Shown piece after piece: positions 15,933 through 25,280 of a stretch of 64,000 bases of DNA. Location: assembly GCA_022791975.1 (NCBI GenBank), contig JAAWAC010000041.1:1-64000 (forward strand). Direction: 5' to 3'. Numbering within the stretch: position 1 is the stretch's first letter; each line of letters starts with the position of its first letter. The notes under the pieces are model-generated. The model was not told where the DNA came from, ran no database searches, and worked only from the letters and a program-made list of their open reading frames with translations. The stretch is from Lachnospiraceae bacterium (GTDB lineage Bacteria > Bacillota > Clostridia > Lachnospirales > Lachnospiraceae). Made by a program: the position numbers and the translations under genes.

Positions 15933-18900
15933 ATGGAAAAATTTTCAAAGGAATTATTTCAGAATCCTACTAAGGAGTATCGAGGGGCGCCTTTCTGGGC
16001 CTGGAATGGTGAGCTGGACAGGGAGGTCCTGCAAAGGCAGATAGACGTGTTGAAGGAGATGGGATTTGGAGGCTTTCATATTCATTCCCGTATTGGACTG
16101 AGCACGGAATATCTGGGATCAGAGTTTATGGATTGTGTGAGATTTTGCCATGATTACGGAAAGGAAAAGGACATGCTCACCTGGCTGTATGACGAGGATA
16201 AATGGCCCTCGGGATACGGCGGAGGCCGGGTGACGGAGAAGAAGGAATTTCGGGCCAGGTATCTTTTGTTTTCCCCGGTGTGTTATCCCAAGGGGCATCT
16301 TAGCCGGAACCGTCCGGCAGGAAGCCGGTTGACGGAGGATGGAGAGGCACATCTTCTGGAGCGCTATCAGGTACGACTTCGGGAGGGACGCCTGGAGGAA
16401 TACCGACGTTTATGCGGGGGAGAGATGGAAGGGGAGGGAGAAATCTGGTATGCCTATGAGGTAGTGGGAGATCCCTTGCCCTGGTTTAACAATGCCCCCT
16501 ATGTGGACACCCTGAATCCGGAGGCTACCCGGTATTTTACCAGTCTTGTCTATGAGGCCTATGCCCGGTGTCTGGGAGAGGAATTTTCCAGGACAGTGCC
16601 GGCTATTTTTACGGATGAGCCTCAGTTTACCAAGCAGCAGACCCTAAAGGATGGGCGAATCCCCCAGGAGGCAGGAATCGCCTATACCAGCGGCATGGAG
16701 CAGGCCTTTGGGGAAATGTACGGATACAGCTTTTTTGACCATCTGCCAGAGATATTCTGGGAGCGGGCGGATGGCACCTTCTCCCAGGCCAAGTATCACT
16801 ATCACAATTTTATTGCCCAGCGCTTTGCAGATGCCTATGGGGGAGTTTTGGGAAAGTGGTGTGGGGAACATCATTTGATGCTGACCGGACATCTGATGTA
16901 TGAGGACAGTTTGGAGCGGCAGACCATGTGCGTGGGAGATGCCATGCGATCCTATCCCCACTTTCAGCTGCCTGGCATTGATATTTTGGCGGATAAGCGG
17001 GAGTATAATACGGCAAAGCAGGCCCAGAGTGTATCCAGGCAGCAGGGGGCACCGGGAGTCACCAGCGAACTCTATGGGGTGACAAACTGGGATTATGACT
17101 TTCGGGGCCATAAGCTTCAGGGCGACTGGCAGGCGGCTCTGGGGGTTACTGTGCGGGTGCCCCATCTGGCCTGGATGTATATGGGGGGAGAGTCCAAGAG
17201 GGATTATCCGGCGCCTATTGACGCCCATTCTCCCTGGTATCAGAAATATCCTCTTATGGAGGACCATTTTGCCCGGATCAATACGGTTCTTCGAAGGGGA
17301 AAGGCCCGGGTGCGTGTAGGGGTGCTTCACCCGATTGAGAGCTACTGGCTTTTATACGGGCCAGAGCGACAGACTCTCCAGAGAAGAAGGGAGATGGATG
17401 AGCGCTTTATGCAGCTGACCCAGTGGCTGCTTTTTGGGCTGGTGGATTTTGACTTTTTGTCAGAGGGGCTGTTACCTGACCAGCAGGTGGAAATCCGGGA
17501 GGGAAGCCTTTTTGTGGGAGAGATGACCTATGAAGCTGTGGTGATTCCTCCCCTCCTGACCATTCGAAGCAGTACCCTGAAAATCCTGGAGGATTTCCAA
17601 ATGAGCGGGGGAAACATTATCATGCTGGGGGATACCCCCTCCTATGTGGATGGAGAAAGGGCGTCTGGAGCAGAATTCCTGGAGAAGGCTGTGTGTCTGG
17701 GCTTTGAACCCTATGGACTGCTAAGGGAGCTGGAACCTTATCGGGATGTGGAGATTTTGAGCAAAAACGGCCTGCGCACAGATAGTCTCATCTATCAGAT
17801 GCGGGAGGAGGAAAAGGATTGCTGGCTGTTTCTTGCCCATGGAAAGCCGGAGGAGCGGATCTCGGATAATCCTTTCCAGGAAGCCGGGGAGGATCAGGTG
17901 GAGATCCGGATGCGGGGACACTACCGGGTGTGGCTTTTGGATACCATGACCGGGGAGATCGTGGAAATTCCTTCCAGATGGGAAGGGGAATTTACCTGGA
18001 TTTCCTGTGCATGCTATGAGCAGGACTCCTTTTTATTCCATCTGGAAAAGATAGAGATGCTGGATAAGTGGGAAAAACAAGAAAAAACGCCAGGGCAGAC
18101 AGAAATCAGGAGATATGAGGAGCAGTATCTGACAGATGTGACTGGCTATAAGCGGGAGGAACCCAATGTTTTACTGCTTGATCAGGCCAGATGGCGGCTG
18201 GATGGGGGCCAATGGATGCCCTGTGAGGAGATTCTGAAAATTGATGATACAGTGCGGGGCCTGTGTGGATACCGCCGGCGCACAGACAGCTTCCCTCAGC
18301 CCTGGTTGGCAAAGGGGGAGCACACCAAGGAGCATTTGGTAGAACTGGAGTTTGCCGTGTACGCAGAGGAAGGACTGGGACAGGGGGATCTGGCCTTTGA
18401 GGGAGATTCGGATGTGCGTATCTGGTGGAAGGACAGGGAGATTAACTGGTCCCCGGATCAAAGCTATGTGGATCCGACAATCCATCGGATTTCCTTGGGA
18501 GCGATCTGTGGGGGCAGCCAGATTTTACGGATGCAGATCCCCTTTGGAGTGCATACAAATCTGGAGTGGTGCTATCTTTTGGGGGAATTTGGTGTGAAGC
18601 TTACGGGGCCGAAAGCCACGCTTACGAAATTGCCAAAGAAGCTGGGCTTTGGAGATTACTCTGTGCAGGGATTTCCCTTTTATGGAGGGAATATGGAATA
18701 CGAACTGGAGTTCGATTGCCAAGGCGGAGTGGCCCAGGTGGAGATCCCCCTGTATGCGGCTGCCCTGTTGGAGGTGAGGCTGGATGACAGGGAATATGTC
18801 CCCCTGTTTTTAGCGCCTTACCGGGGGCATCTTGGGAAAGTGGAGGCAGGACATCACACCCTGCACATACGGGCCTACGGAAACCGCAGCAATCAATTCG

Positions 18901-19046
18901 GTCAGCTACATAATTGCAATCCAAAAGAGCGATATTTTGGTCCTAAGACCTGGCGCACAGAGGGGAAGGACTGGTGCTATGAGTATCAGCTAAAGAAAAA
19001 CGGAGTGTTGACGGCGCCTGTCCTGCGGATTTATGAGGAGAGGTAA
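15933..19046 (+). CDS. Alpha-L-rhamnosidase-like glycoside hydrolase, GH106-like
   Basis: This is probably a cytoplasmic enzyme that removes terminal rhamnose from imported glycosides. The 1037-residue protein has no signal peptide. The N-terminal barrel shows features I associate with GH106-type proteins: APFWAWNGELD, GFGGFHIHSRIGLSTEYLG, WLYDEDKWPSGYGGG and IFTDEPQF. The C-terminal part looks like sugar-binding beta domains. It follows the importer permeases by 15 bases and precedes the kinase/regulator pair. The rhamnose catabolic genes at 26.5-30.7 kb support the substrate. Family assignment is by motif memory; a related GH2-like activity is possible. Confidence 0.75.
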   Translation: MEKFSKELFQNPTKEYRGAPFWAWNGELDREVLQRQIDVLKEMGFGGFHIHSRIGLSTEYLGSEFMDCVRFCHDYGKEKDMLTWLYDEDKWPSGYGGGRVTEKKEFRARYLLFSPVCYPKGHLSRNRPAGSRLTEDGEAHLLERYQVRLREGRLEEYRRLCGGEMEGEGEIWYAYEVVGDPLPWFNNAPYVDTLNPEATRYFTSLVYEAYARCLGEEFSRTVPAIFTDEPQFTKQQTLKDGRIPQEAGIAYTSGMEQAFGEMYGYSFFDHLPEIFWERADGTFSQAKYHYHNFIAQRFADAYGGVLGKWCGEHHLMLTGHLMYEDSLERQTMCVGDAMRSYPHFQLPGIDILADKREYNTAKQAQSVSRQQGAPGVTSELYGVTNWDYDFRGHKLQGDWQAALGVTVRVPHLAWMYMGGESKRDYPAPIDAHSPWYQKYPLMEDHFARINTVLRRGKARVRVGVLHPIESYWLLYGPERQTLQRRREMDERFMQLTQWLLFGLVDFDFLSEGLLPDQQVEIREGSLFVGEMTYEAVVIPPLLTIRSSTLKILEDFQMSGGNIIMLGDTPSYVDGERASGAEFLEKAVCLGFEPYGLLRELEPYRDVEILSKNGLRTDSLIYQMREEEKDCWLFLAHGKPEERISDNPFQEAGEDQVEIRMRGHYRVWLLDTMTGEIVEIPSRWEGEFTWISCACYEQDSFLFHLEKIEMLDKWEKQEKTPGQTEIRRYEEQYLTDVTGYKREEPNVLLLDQARWRLDGGQWMPCEEILKIDDTVRGLCGYRRRTDSFPQPWLAKGEHTKEHLVELEFAVYAEEGLGQGDLAFEGDSDVRIWWKDREINWSPDQSYVDPTIHRISLGAICGGSQILRMQIPFGVHTNLEWCYLLGEFGVKLTGPKATLTKLPKKLGFGDYSVQGFPFYGGNMEYELEFDCQGGVAQVEIPLYAAALLEVRLDDREYVPLFLAPYRGHLGKVEAGHHTLHIRAYGNRSNQFGQLHNCNPKERYFGPKTWRTEGKDWCYEYQLKKNGVLTAPVLRIYEER

Positions 19047-19118
19047 AGCAGATGGCAGCGATTCCGGAAAGGACAGCTTTGGAAGCAAAGCGTGACTCTA
19101 TAGGCAGGAGTGTGAGAA

Positions 19119-20915
19119 ATGAAGCAGAAGAGCTTTTTGAAAAGGCTGGTGGTGTCTTATCTGGTCATCGCGATTTTACCTCTGGCAATCATTATTGCGG
19201 TCTATTTTGTGAATACCTTAGAGGCGGAGAAAAAAACCGCCAGCCAGAAGCTTATGTCTGCCACAGAGCTGGTCAGCGCTCAATTTGATTCCCTTTTGAC
19301 CAATATGTCCTTTTTGTCCACGAATCTTTTGAGCAATGACAACTTTACCAAGGCAGCCAACGGTCTGGGGCTGGAGGGGAGCTCCGGGTTACAACAGCAG
19401 GCGTACTACCAGGAAATATCCTCAGAGATCTGCACTTATGCGATTTTTGCCTCCCTGTATGATGTGTCTTTCTTTAATGATAAAGGTTATTTTGTTACCA
19501 GCAGCAATTATAACCGGGGCTACAATTACAAATACCGGATGAGCCGGGAAATGCTACAGGAGATTCCCTGGTATCAAAAGGTGCAAAATAATTATGGAAA
19601 AGAGATTGTGGAGCCCATCCAGGAAAGCATTCTGGGCATAGAAGGGAGAAAGTCCCTGTCCCTAGTACGGGCCATCCGCAATCCAGGAGAGATTGTGGGG
19701 TATCTCAGCGTGGAGGTTGACATGGAAAAGTTGGGATATTTGCTGGAGATTGATGAGGCCATGGAGGCGGAGACCCTGATTGTCCGAGATGACGGAGTGA
19801 TTTTGTATTGCAGCCAGGGGCTTAGGAAGCATCTGGGAGAGACAAGAAGCTTTCTTGCAGAGAATCGTGAACAGCTGGGGCAGAGGTATTTCCTGGGGGA
19901 GCATACCCAGGCCAGCACCGGGATCACGGTGCTAATGGCCGCAGAAAAGAGTCGGATCTACGCCAATGCAACCAGGACCCTGCAAGTATTGGGGCTGGAG
20001 GGGTTGGGGCTCCTTTTGCTGACCCTTGTGGTGATTGTGGTGTTTAGCAAGGACCTGGCAAAGCCGCTTTTGGCACTCCAGGAGGAGATGAAGGAGACGA
20101 CCCTGGAAAATTTGCAGGCCCAGGGAAATGCCCAGCTGTTTTATCAATATCGGGAAATCGCCTATGTGTACCAGCAGTTTCATAAAATGCGGGAGAGGCT
20201 GAATGTGATGATCCAAAAGGAGATGGCTATCCAGAAGCTATATCTGGAGGAAAGGATGAATTATTTACAGGCTCAGATTAACCCTCATTTTATGTGCAAC
20301 ACGCTGAATGTAATTGGCATTATGGGCAGTGAAAACGGCGTGCAGGAGGTGTACAACGCCTGTCTCCAGCTGTCGTCCATTTTGCAGTATTCCATAGGGG
20401 ACAAAGCGGAGGGAAACTGTACCATTTTTGATGAGATGGAGAATATCCGGGATTATCTGGAGCTTATGCGATTGCGCTATGAGTATAAGCTTCAATATAC
20501 GATTTTTTGCCAGGAGGGAATGGAAAAATTTTCCATTCCTCGTCTGGTTTTAGAGCCCTTTGTGGAAAATATTTTTGTCCATGCCTATGGTCCGCAAAAC
20601 AGAATTGTCCAGGTAAATGTGACCGGATATATTCAGAGAGAACGATGGTATCTTGTGATTGAGGACAATGGGAGGGGCATGGAGGAGGAGAAGCTTGCCA
20701 AGCTAAAACAACATATGGATGCGTGCTGTCGGCAGCTGCTTTTGGGGAAGCGGGTGAACAAGGAGTATGGAATCGGAATCGAAAATACTATGATGCGTCT
20801 GTGCCTGTATTACAATGAGGCCTTTACCTATAGTCTGGAGAACAGAACAGATGGCGGGTTTCGAATCACCTTGTCGTCGCATGTGGAAGGGAAGGATGAA
20901 TGTGGAAAAGCTTAA
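19119..20915 (+). CDS. Sensor histidine kinase, YesM family
   Basis: This 598-residue membrane kinase has TM1 at about residues 11-31, a large extracellular Cache-like sensor, TM2 at about 285-310, a HAMP-like linker, the His_kinase segment YLQAQINPHFMCNTLN with His390, and a HATPase domain with FVENIFVHAY and DNGRGM. It is the usual partner of AraC-type response regulators next to sugar importers. Its last 20 bases overlap the regulator gene. It probably senses an extracellular sugar, or a sugar-loaded binding protein, for the upstream importer and rhamnosidase. Confidence 0.9.
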   Translation: MKQKSFLKRLVVSYLVIAILPLAIIIAVYFVNTLEAEKKTASQKLMSATELVSAQFDSLLTNMSFLSTNLLSNDNFTKAANGLGLEGSSGLQQQAYYQEISSEICTYAIFASLYDVSFFNDKGYFVTSSNYNRGYNYKYRMSREMLQEIPWYQKVQNNYGKEIVEPIQESILGIEGRKSLSLVRAIRNPGEIVGYLSVEVDMEKLGYLLEIDEAMEAETLIVRDDGVILYCSQGLRKHLGETRSFLAENREQLGQRYFLGEHTQASTGITVLMAAEKSRIYANATRTLQVLGLEGLGLLLLTLVVIVVFSKDLAKPLLALQEEMKETTLENLQAQGNAQLFYQYREIAYVYQQFHKMRERLNVMIQKEMAIQKLYLEERMNYLQAQINPHFMCNTLNVIGIMGSENGVQEVYNACLQLSSILQYSIGDKAEGNCTIFDEMENIRDYLELMRLRYEYKLQYTIFCQEGMEKFSIPRLVLEPFVENIFVHAYGPQNRIVQVNVTGYIQRERWYLVIEDNGRGMEEEKLAKLKQHMDACCRQLLLGKRVNKEYGIGIENTMMRLCLYYNEAFTYSLENRTDGGFRITLSSHVEGKDECGKA

Positions 20916-22380
20916 GGTAGTTATCGCGGAGGATGAACCCATTGTGGCAAGATATGTCAAACATATTTTGGAGACCATGGAGGGTTTCTCTGTGACAGCC
21001 ATTTGCGAGACTGGGGAGGAAGTCATCGAACAGTGTGGAAGAGAGCTGCCACAGCTCTTGATTACCGATATAAAAATGCCGGGAATCACAGGATTGGAGT
21101 TGATACGGAGAATTAAAAAGCAGGGAACAGAGCTGGCTGTGATTATTATCAGCGGATTTAAAAGCTTTGCCTATGCAAAGGAAGCCATTTCTCTGGGGGT
21201 GGAGAACTATATTACAAAACCTATTAATCTGGAGGAGCTGAAGAAGACCTTGGGGGAGATTCAGGAGGCTTACAGACAAGACCTGTCCCTAAAGCTTCAG
21301 TTTCAGGTGGAAAAGGCCATGCGCAATCAGGACGAGGTGTTTTTCCGGGAACATTTTCCCTATGCCAGGTTCCGACTTCTGGCTGTGTATCAAAGTGGAG
21401 ATACGGATGAAATGGCCTGTAATGTCCCGTGGAGGGAGCATCGGCTGACTTTTTTTCACCGAAACGCGTGGTTTGTGCTGGACGGCTATCCGGAGACCGG
21501 GGAGCAGCCGGAATGCGCCCAGCGGTTGATAAAAGGCATTATGCTTTCCAGAAAGAGAAAAAAGACCTGTACCATGATTTTGGTGAAGGAGATGAAAATG
21601 GAAACAAAAGGGTTGCGCCGGCTACAGGGGATCTATCAAAGCCTGCGTAAGCTTGTGATACCCGGAAGAATGATTTACAGAGCATGTGATCAGCTGGAGG
21701 AGCTGGTCATAGAGGAGAACAAAGCCGATGAGAGCCTGTTAAACCAGGTGGAGCTCCATATTGTTGCCCGGGAATGGGAGGCTGTGGCAAAATATCTGGG
21801 AAAGCTTTTTGAGAATTGGAAAAAGAACGCCAGTTCTATATGCCGCATACGAATGGGAATTCACCGGATAACGGATAAACTCCACAAGGCAGGGGTTTTT
21901 ACAGGAGAAAAGATGTTTGTAAATGAGTATGTGGATGATTGCATTCGTTATTCGGATAGCTATGAGGAATTGCAGGAGACGGTATGTGGGTATTTGGAGG
22001 AGGCCCTGTGGACCCACTGCTCCAGAAAACGGGAAGAACAGACATCCCGACAGCTTTTTGAAAAAATTTGCGAATTTGTTCTGCAAAACCAGGATAAAAA
22101 CTTTTCTCTGAATGAAATCAGCAATATTTTTGGTATGAGCCAGCCCTTTATCCGCAAGGTATTTCGGGGGCAGGTAGGGATGTCGTACAATGAGTGGATG
22201 TTACAGCAGAAAATCGAGCGGGCTAAAAAGCTGATGGGGACCAATCCAAATCTGAAGGTCAAGGAGGTGGCGGAGCGTTTGGGCTATGAACAGCTTTATT
22301 TTAGCACGCTCTTTAATAAGTATGTGGGAATGAGTCCATCGGAATATAAATTCCAAAATCTGGAGGAAAAGGAGTACTAA
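20896..22380 (+). CDS. Response regulator, AraC-type DNA-binding output
   Basis: This 494-residue protein has an N-terminal receiver (EDEP acidic pocket, phosphoacceptor Asp58 in LLITDIKMPG, Lys in YITKPIN), a long middle region, and a C-terminal pair of helix-turn-helix motifs (NEISNIFGMSQPFIRKVFR and KEVAERLGYEQLYFSTLFNK). ATG 20896 is used because GGAAGGGAAGG precedes it; longer in-frame starts lie inside the kinase gene. It probably activates the importer/rhamnosidase genes. Confidence 0.9.
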   Translation: MNVEKLKVVIAEDEPIVARYVKHILETMEGFSVTAICETGEEVIEQCGRELPQLLITDIKMPGITGLELIRRIKKQGTELAVIIISGFKSFAYAKEAISLGVENYITKPINLEELKKTLGEIQEAYRQDLSLKLQFQVEKAMRNQDEVFFREHFPYARFRLLAVYQSGDTDEMACNVPWREHRLTFFHRNAWFVLDGYPETGEQPECAQRLIKGIMLSRKRKKTCTMILVKEMKMETKGLRRLQGIYQSLRKLVIPGRMIYRACDQLEELVIEENKADESLLNQVELHIVAREWEAVAKYLGKLFENWKKNASSICRIRMGIHRITDKLHKAGVFTGEKMFVNEYVDDCIRYSDSYEELQETVCGYLEEALWTHCSRKREEQTSRQLFEKICEFVLQNQDKNFSLNEISNIFGMSQPFIRKVFRGQVGMSYNEWMLQQKIERAKKLMGTNPNLKVKEVAERLGYEQLYFSTLFNKYVGMSPSEYKFQNLEEKEY

Positions 22381-22664
22381 TTTTGCCCATTAAAAGGTCA
22401 ATTTTGAATTTGTGAATTTGTGTTTCTTATTTCTATTATAATGTCATTAATCGGCCGGAGTGCCTTCGTGCATTTCCTCAGTCAGAATTTTGGAGTGTGA
22501 TTAGGTTTCCTTGCTATTGCCCAGACAACATCCAGAGCCCCTGCATCTGAGGAAGCAAAATGTATAAAGGTTTCGGCCGATTTTTCGTTGCCGGATTGGC
22601 AAACATGTAGTAAAATAAAAGTAGACAAATAGGAAAATTTTACAGTATAGAAAGGGGGCAACAG
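22381..22664 (+). ncRNA. Intergenic region with long structured RNA candidate
   Basis: No gene is seen. ATCGGCCG (22450-22457) can pair with CGGCCGAT (22574-22581), and CATTTCCTCAG (22471-22481) with CTGAGGAA plus AAATG (22547-22562, two-base bulge). The outer helix is followed by TTTTT, so the whole could act as a complex terminator, a leader or a small RNA of about 130 bases. TATAAT at 22437-22442 lies just upstream as a possible -10, but no good -35 was found. Confidence 0.45.
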
Positions 22665-23375
22665 ATGCGCATTGCAATTTGTGACAATGAAAAGGGAGCA
22701 CTGGAGTACCTTCGATCTCTGGTAGAGACAAGCAGCTATGTGAATCATGTACATAGCTTTTTGTCTCTGGAGGAGTTGCGGGAAGCTATAGAGTTTGGAG
22801 CCCATTTTGATTTGGTATTGCTGGATATAGAGTGGAATCTTCCCAGCAATGGGATTGATTTTGCCGCGGAATTGTATCCCATCAGTCCCAGCACACAGAT
22901 TATTTATGTGACAGGCTACAATGACAGATTTTCCCAGCAGATATTTTTAAAACCAGCCAATATTTGTGGGTATCTGGTGAAACCTGTGGAGCGGGAGCTG
23001 TTGTTTCAGCTGCTTGCCAAGGCCTGGAAGACGGCAGAGGAGTGGGAGGAGCAAAAGCTTCTGGTGCAGCAAAAGGGAGTGTTGCATGCCATACCCCTGC
23101 GGAAGATCTACTATCTGGAAAGTAGAGGACATCAGGTAACCGTACATACAGCGGAGGATCGAATATTGTGCTATGACAGGCTGGAAAGTATGAAGGACAG
23201 GCTGCCAGAGCATTTTTTACAGTGCCATAAAAGTTATCTGGTGAATTTGGATAATGTACGCAGAGTGGAGAGAAATCGAATGGTTTTAAAAAATGAGGAG
23301 GAGGTGCCTATCAGCAAGGCCAGGTATGCACAGGCCAGGACAGCCTATTTTCGTTATGCAGGAGAGAACCTTTAG
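22665..23375 (+). CDS. LytTR-family response regulator
   Basis: This 236-residue regulator resembles AgrA/VirR. The receiver has DNE near residue 7, phosphoacceptor Asp54 in DLVLLDIEWN, and YLVKPVE. The C-terminal LytTR domain has RKIYYLESRGHQVTVHT and FLQCHKSYLVNLDNV. AAAGGGGGCAACAG precedes ATG. It pairs with the following GHKL kinase. No agrB or agrD-like gene is nearby, so the input signal is unknown. Confidence 0.92.
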   Translation: MRIAICDNEKGALEYLRSLVETSSYVNHVHSFLSLEELREAIEFGAHFDLVLLDIEWNLPSNGIDFAAELYPISPSTQIIYVTGYNDRFSQQIFLKPANICGYLVKPVERELLFQLLAKAWKTAEEWEEQKLLVQQKGVLHAIPLRKIYYLESRGHQVTVHTAEDRILCYDRLESMKDRLPEHFLQCHKSYLVNLDNVRRVERNRMVLKNEEEVPISKARYAQARTAYFRYAGENL

Positions 23376-23423
23376 GGGTAGTAAGCAGAATCGCCATGTT
23401 TAGAGCTGTAAGGAGGGAAGAAC

Positions 23424-24185
23424 ATGGAGTGTGGGATGATTGCAGCTGGATTTTTTGCATTGGGAGTTTGTGCGGAGACTGTTTTGCAGTATTTGAGAGC
23501 GGGATATGGAGAGAGAAGAATGGCGAAAAGGCAGCGGCAGGAGCAGGAGAAATTTCTCCGTGCAGAGGGGCTGCGGATTCAGACCATGGAAGAAATCCGG
23601 GAGGAGCTGGCAAAAATCCGCCATGATTTCAACAATCAGCTGGCAGCCGCTTACCGCCTGACGGAGCAGGGGGAGACCAGGCAGGCCAGAGAGCTATTGG
23701 ATGGTGTGCGAAATGAGGTGGCCCAAAACAAGGAATATACATATTGTGGAAATGGAATTGTAAATGCGGTTCTCATAGAGAAGGCAGAGTTTTGCAAAAA
23801 AGCAGGAATTCGATTGCAGCTGGACCTAAACATTTATGAGGAGCCGGGAATCCGGCCCATGCATCTTTGCAGTGTGTTTTCCAATTTGCTGGATAATGCC
23901 ATTCAGGCTGTAGGAGGGGCAAGGGAGCAGGAGCGATTTGTGACAGCCCGGGCCTCCAGAAAAGGGGATTATCTCCATGTAAAGGTGGAAAATCCAGTAG
24001 TGCCGGTGAAGCCCCAGACCGGAAGAAAGCGGGGCTATGGGCATGAGATACTCAAAGAGATTGCAGGGCTTTATGAGGGAGAATTTTGGACCCGGCAAAA
24101 GGACGGCATGTATACAGCGTGTATTTCTCTGTTGGTGGAGGGAAGGATGAAGGAGATGACAGAGAAGGTGGGCAGCCTCCCATAG
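23424..24185 (+). CDS. GHKL-type sensor kinase, minimal membrane anchor
   Basis: The 253-residue protein has one N-terminal membrane segment (about residues 3-22), a coiled-coil linker, the Spo0B-like phosphoacceptor helix IRHDFNNQLAAAYRL with His67, and a C-terminal ATPase domain (SVFSNLLDNAIQAV, GYGHEILKEIA). Typical AgrC-like kinases have five to seven spans, so the sensor part is greatly reduced. AAGGAGGGAAGAAC precedes ATG. It probably phosphorylates the LytTR regulator encoded upstream. Confidence 0.88.
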   Translation: MECGMIAAGFFALGVCAETVLQYLRAGYGERRMAKRQRQEQEKFLRAEGLRIQTMEEIREELAKIRHDFNNQLAAAYRLTEQGETRQARELLDGVRNEVAQNKEYTYCGNGIVNAVLIEKAEFCKKAGIRLQLDLNIYEEPGIRPMHLCSVFSNLLDNAIQAVGGAREQERFVTARASRKGDYLHVKVENPVVPVKPQTGRKRGYGHEILKEIAGLYEGEFWTRQKDGMYTACISLLVEGRMKEMTEKVGSLP

Positions 24186-24220
24186 GAGAAGCCGTGGCAG
24201 CAGGGAGAGGGGAGACAGGG

Positions 24221-25198
24221 ATGGACGCAGGGCTTAAGGAGATTTTAAGTCAAGTCACAGAGGAGGAGCGGGCAATCCTGGAGGGAAATACCCAGATACA
24301 GAAGGAGCTGTACAGCGGTGCAGGGGACTTTGTGGCGGACAGCAAAAGGCTGCTAAGGCAGGGAAAGCTTATCGATGTGCGCAAGCATACCCGGTTTATT
24401 TACTTTCCCAGACATCGCCATAATTATGTGGAAATGGTGTATATGTATCAGGGAAAAACCACACACATTCTGGAGGGAAAAGAGCAGGTAGTGCTTGGCC
24501 AGGGGGATTTGCTATTTTTAAATCAAAATGTGGTTCATGAGATCCTTCCAGCCAGTGAGGAGGACATCGGGATTAATTTTCTGGTACAGCCGGAGTTTTT
24601 TGATACAGCCTTTCGCATGGTGGAGGATGAGAGTCTTCTGCGAGATTTCCTGGTAAATATTCTCACCAGGTCCAGCGATACGTCTATTTACCTGTATTTT
24701 CAGGCGCGGGATGTGCTGCCTGTACAGCATTTGTTGGAAAATATGATTTGGTCCCTGGTTTACAGACAGGAATATAGAAGAAATATCAACCAGATTACCA
24801 TGGGACTTCTCTTTATGCATCTAGTAAACTCCAGCAGCAAAATTCTCTTTGGAAATCAGAATCAGTTTGACCAGGAACGGGTAGCCCGAACACTGGCCTA
24901 TATAGAGAGTCATTATCCCAGGGCAGCTCTGGAGGAGCTGTGTCAGGAGCTTCACCAAAGTCCCTCCCAGCTGAGCAAATTTATAAAAAAGCATACAGGT
25001 CATACCTTTAAGCAACTGCTACAGACCAAGCGGCTGAACCAGGCGGTATTTCTTCTCACCACCACAGAGCTTTCTGTATCGGATATTATTGCCGCGGTGG
25101 GGTATGATAACACCAGCTATTTCTATCGGGTATTTCAGGAGCGGTTCCATATGACTCCCGGAGAGTACCGTAGGAAAGAGAAAATTCTAAAAATATAA
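24221..25198 (+). CDS. AraC-family regulator with N-terminal cupin domain
   Basis: This 325-residue transcription factor has an N-terminal cupin-like sugar-binding region (HRHNYVEMVYMYQGKTTHIL, GDLLFLNQNVVHEILPA) and C-terminal double helix-turn-helix (LEELCQELHQSPSQLSKFIK, VSDIIAAVGYDNTSYFYRVFQ). The layout is like RhaR/RhaS or MelR. ATG 24221 has GGGAGAGGGGAGACAGGG before it; longer in-frame starts overlap the kinase gene. Its place before rhaB suggests control of rhamnose genes, which is inference. Confidence 0.88.
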   Translation: MDAGLKEILSQVTEEERAILEGNTQIQKELYSGAGDFVADSKRLLRQGKLIDVRKHTRFIYFPRHRHNYVEMVYMYQGKTTHILEGKEQVVLGQGDLLFLNQNVVHEILPASEEDIGINFLVQPEFFDTAFRMVEDESLLRDFLVNILTRSSDTSIYLYFQARDVLPVQHLLENMIWSLVYRQEYRRNINQITMGLLFMHLVNSSSKILFGNQNQFDQERVARTLAYIESHYPRAALEELCQELHQSPSQLSKFIKKHTGHTFKQLLQTKRLNQAVFLLTTTELSVSDIIAAVGYDNTSYFYRVFQERFHMTPGEYRRKEKILKI

Positions 25199-25211
25199 AA
25201 ACTTTTGAATC

Positions 25212-25258
25212 AAAAAGACAGCTGATAAATCCTTGTTGGAAATATCAGCTGTTTTTTG
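25212..25258 (+). terminator. Bidirectional terminator between convergent genes
   Basis: ACAGCTGATA (25218-25227) pairs with TATCAGCTGT (25243-25252), flanked by AAAAAG on the left and TTTTTT on the right. It serves both the AraC gene and the minus-strand Cys/His-repeat gene. Confidence 0.9.
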
Positions 25259-25280
25259 ATTAGAATTGAAATAATCCCAA

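Noticed and set aside
19052..19288. Plus-strand frame between the rhamnosidase and kinase genes
   Set aside because: It mostly overlaps the kinase gene in another frame and lacks family features; the kinase start at 19119 explains the region.
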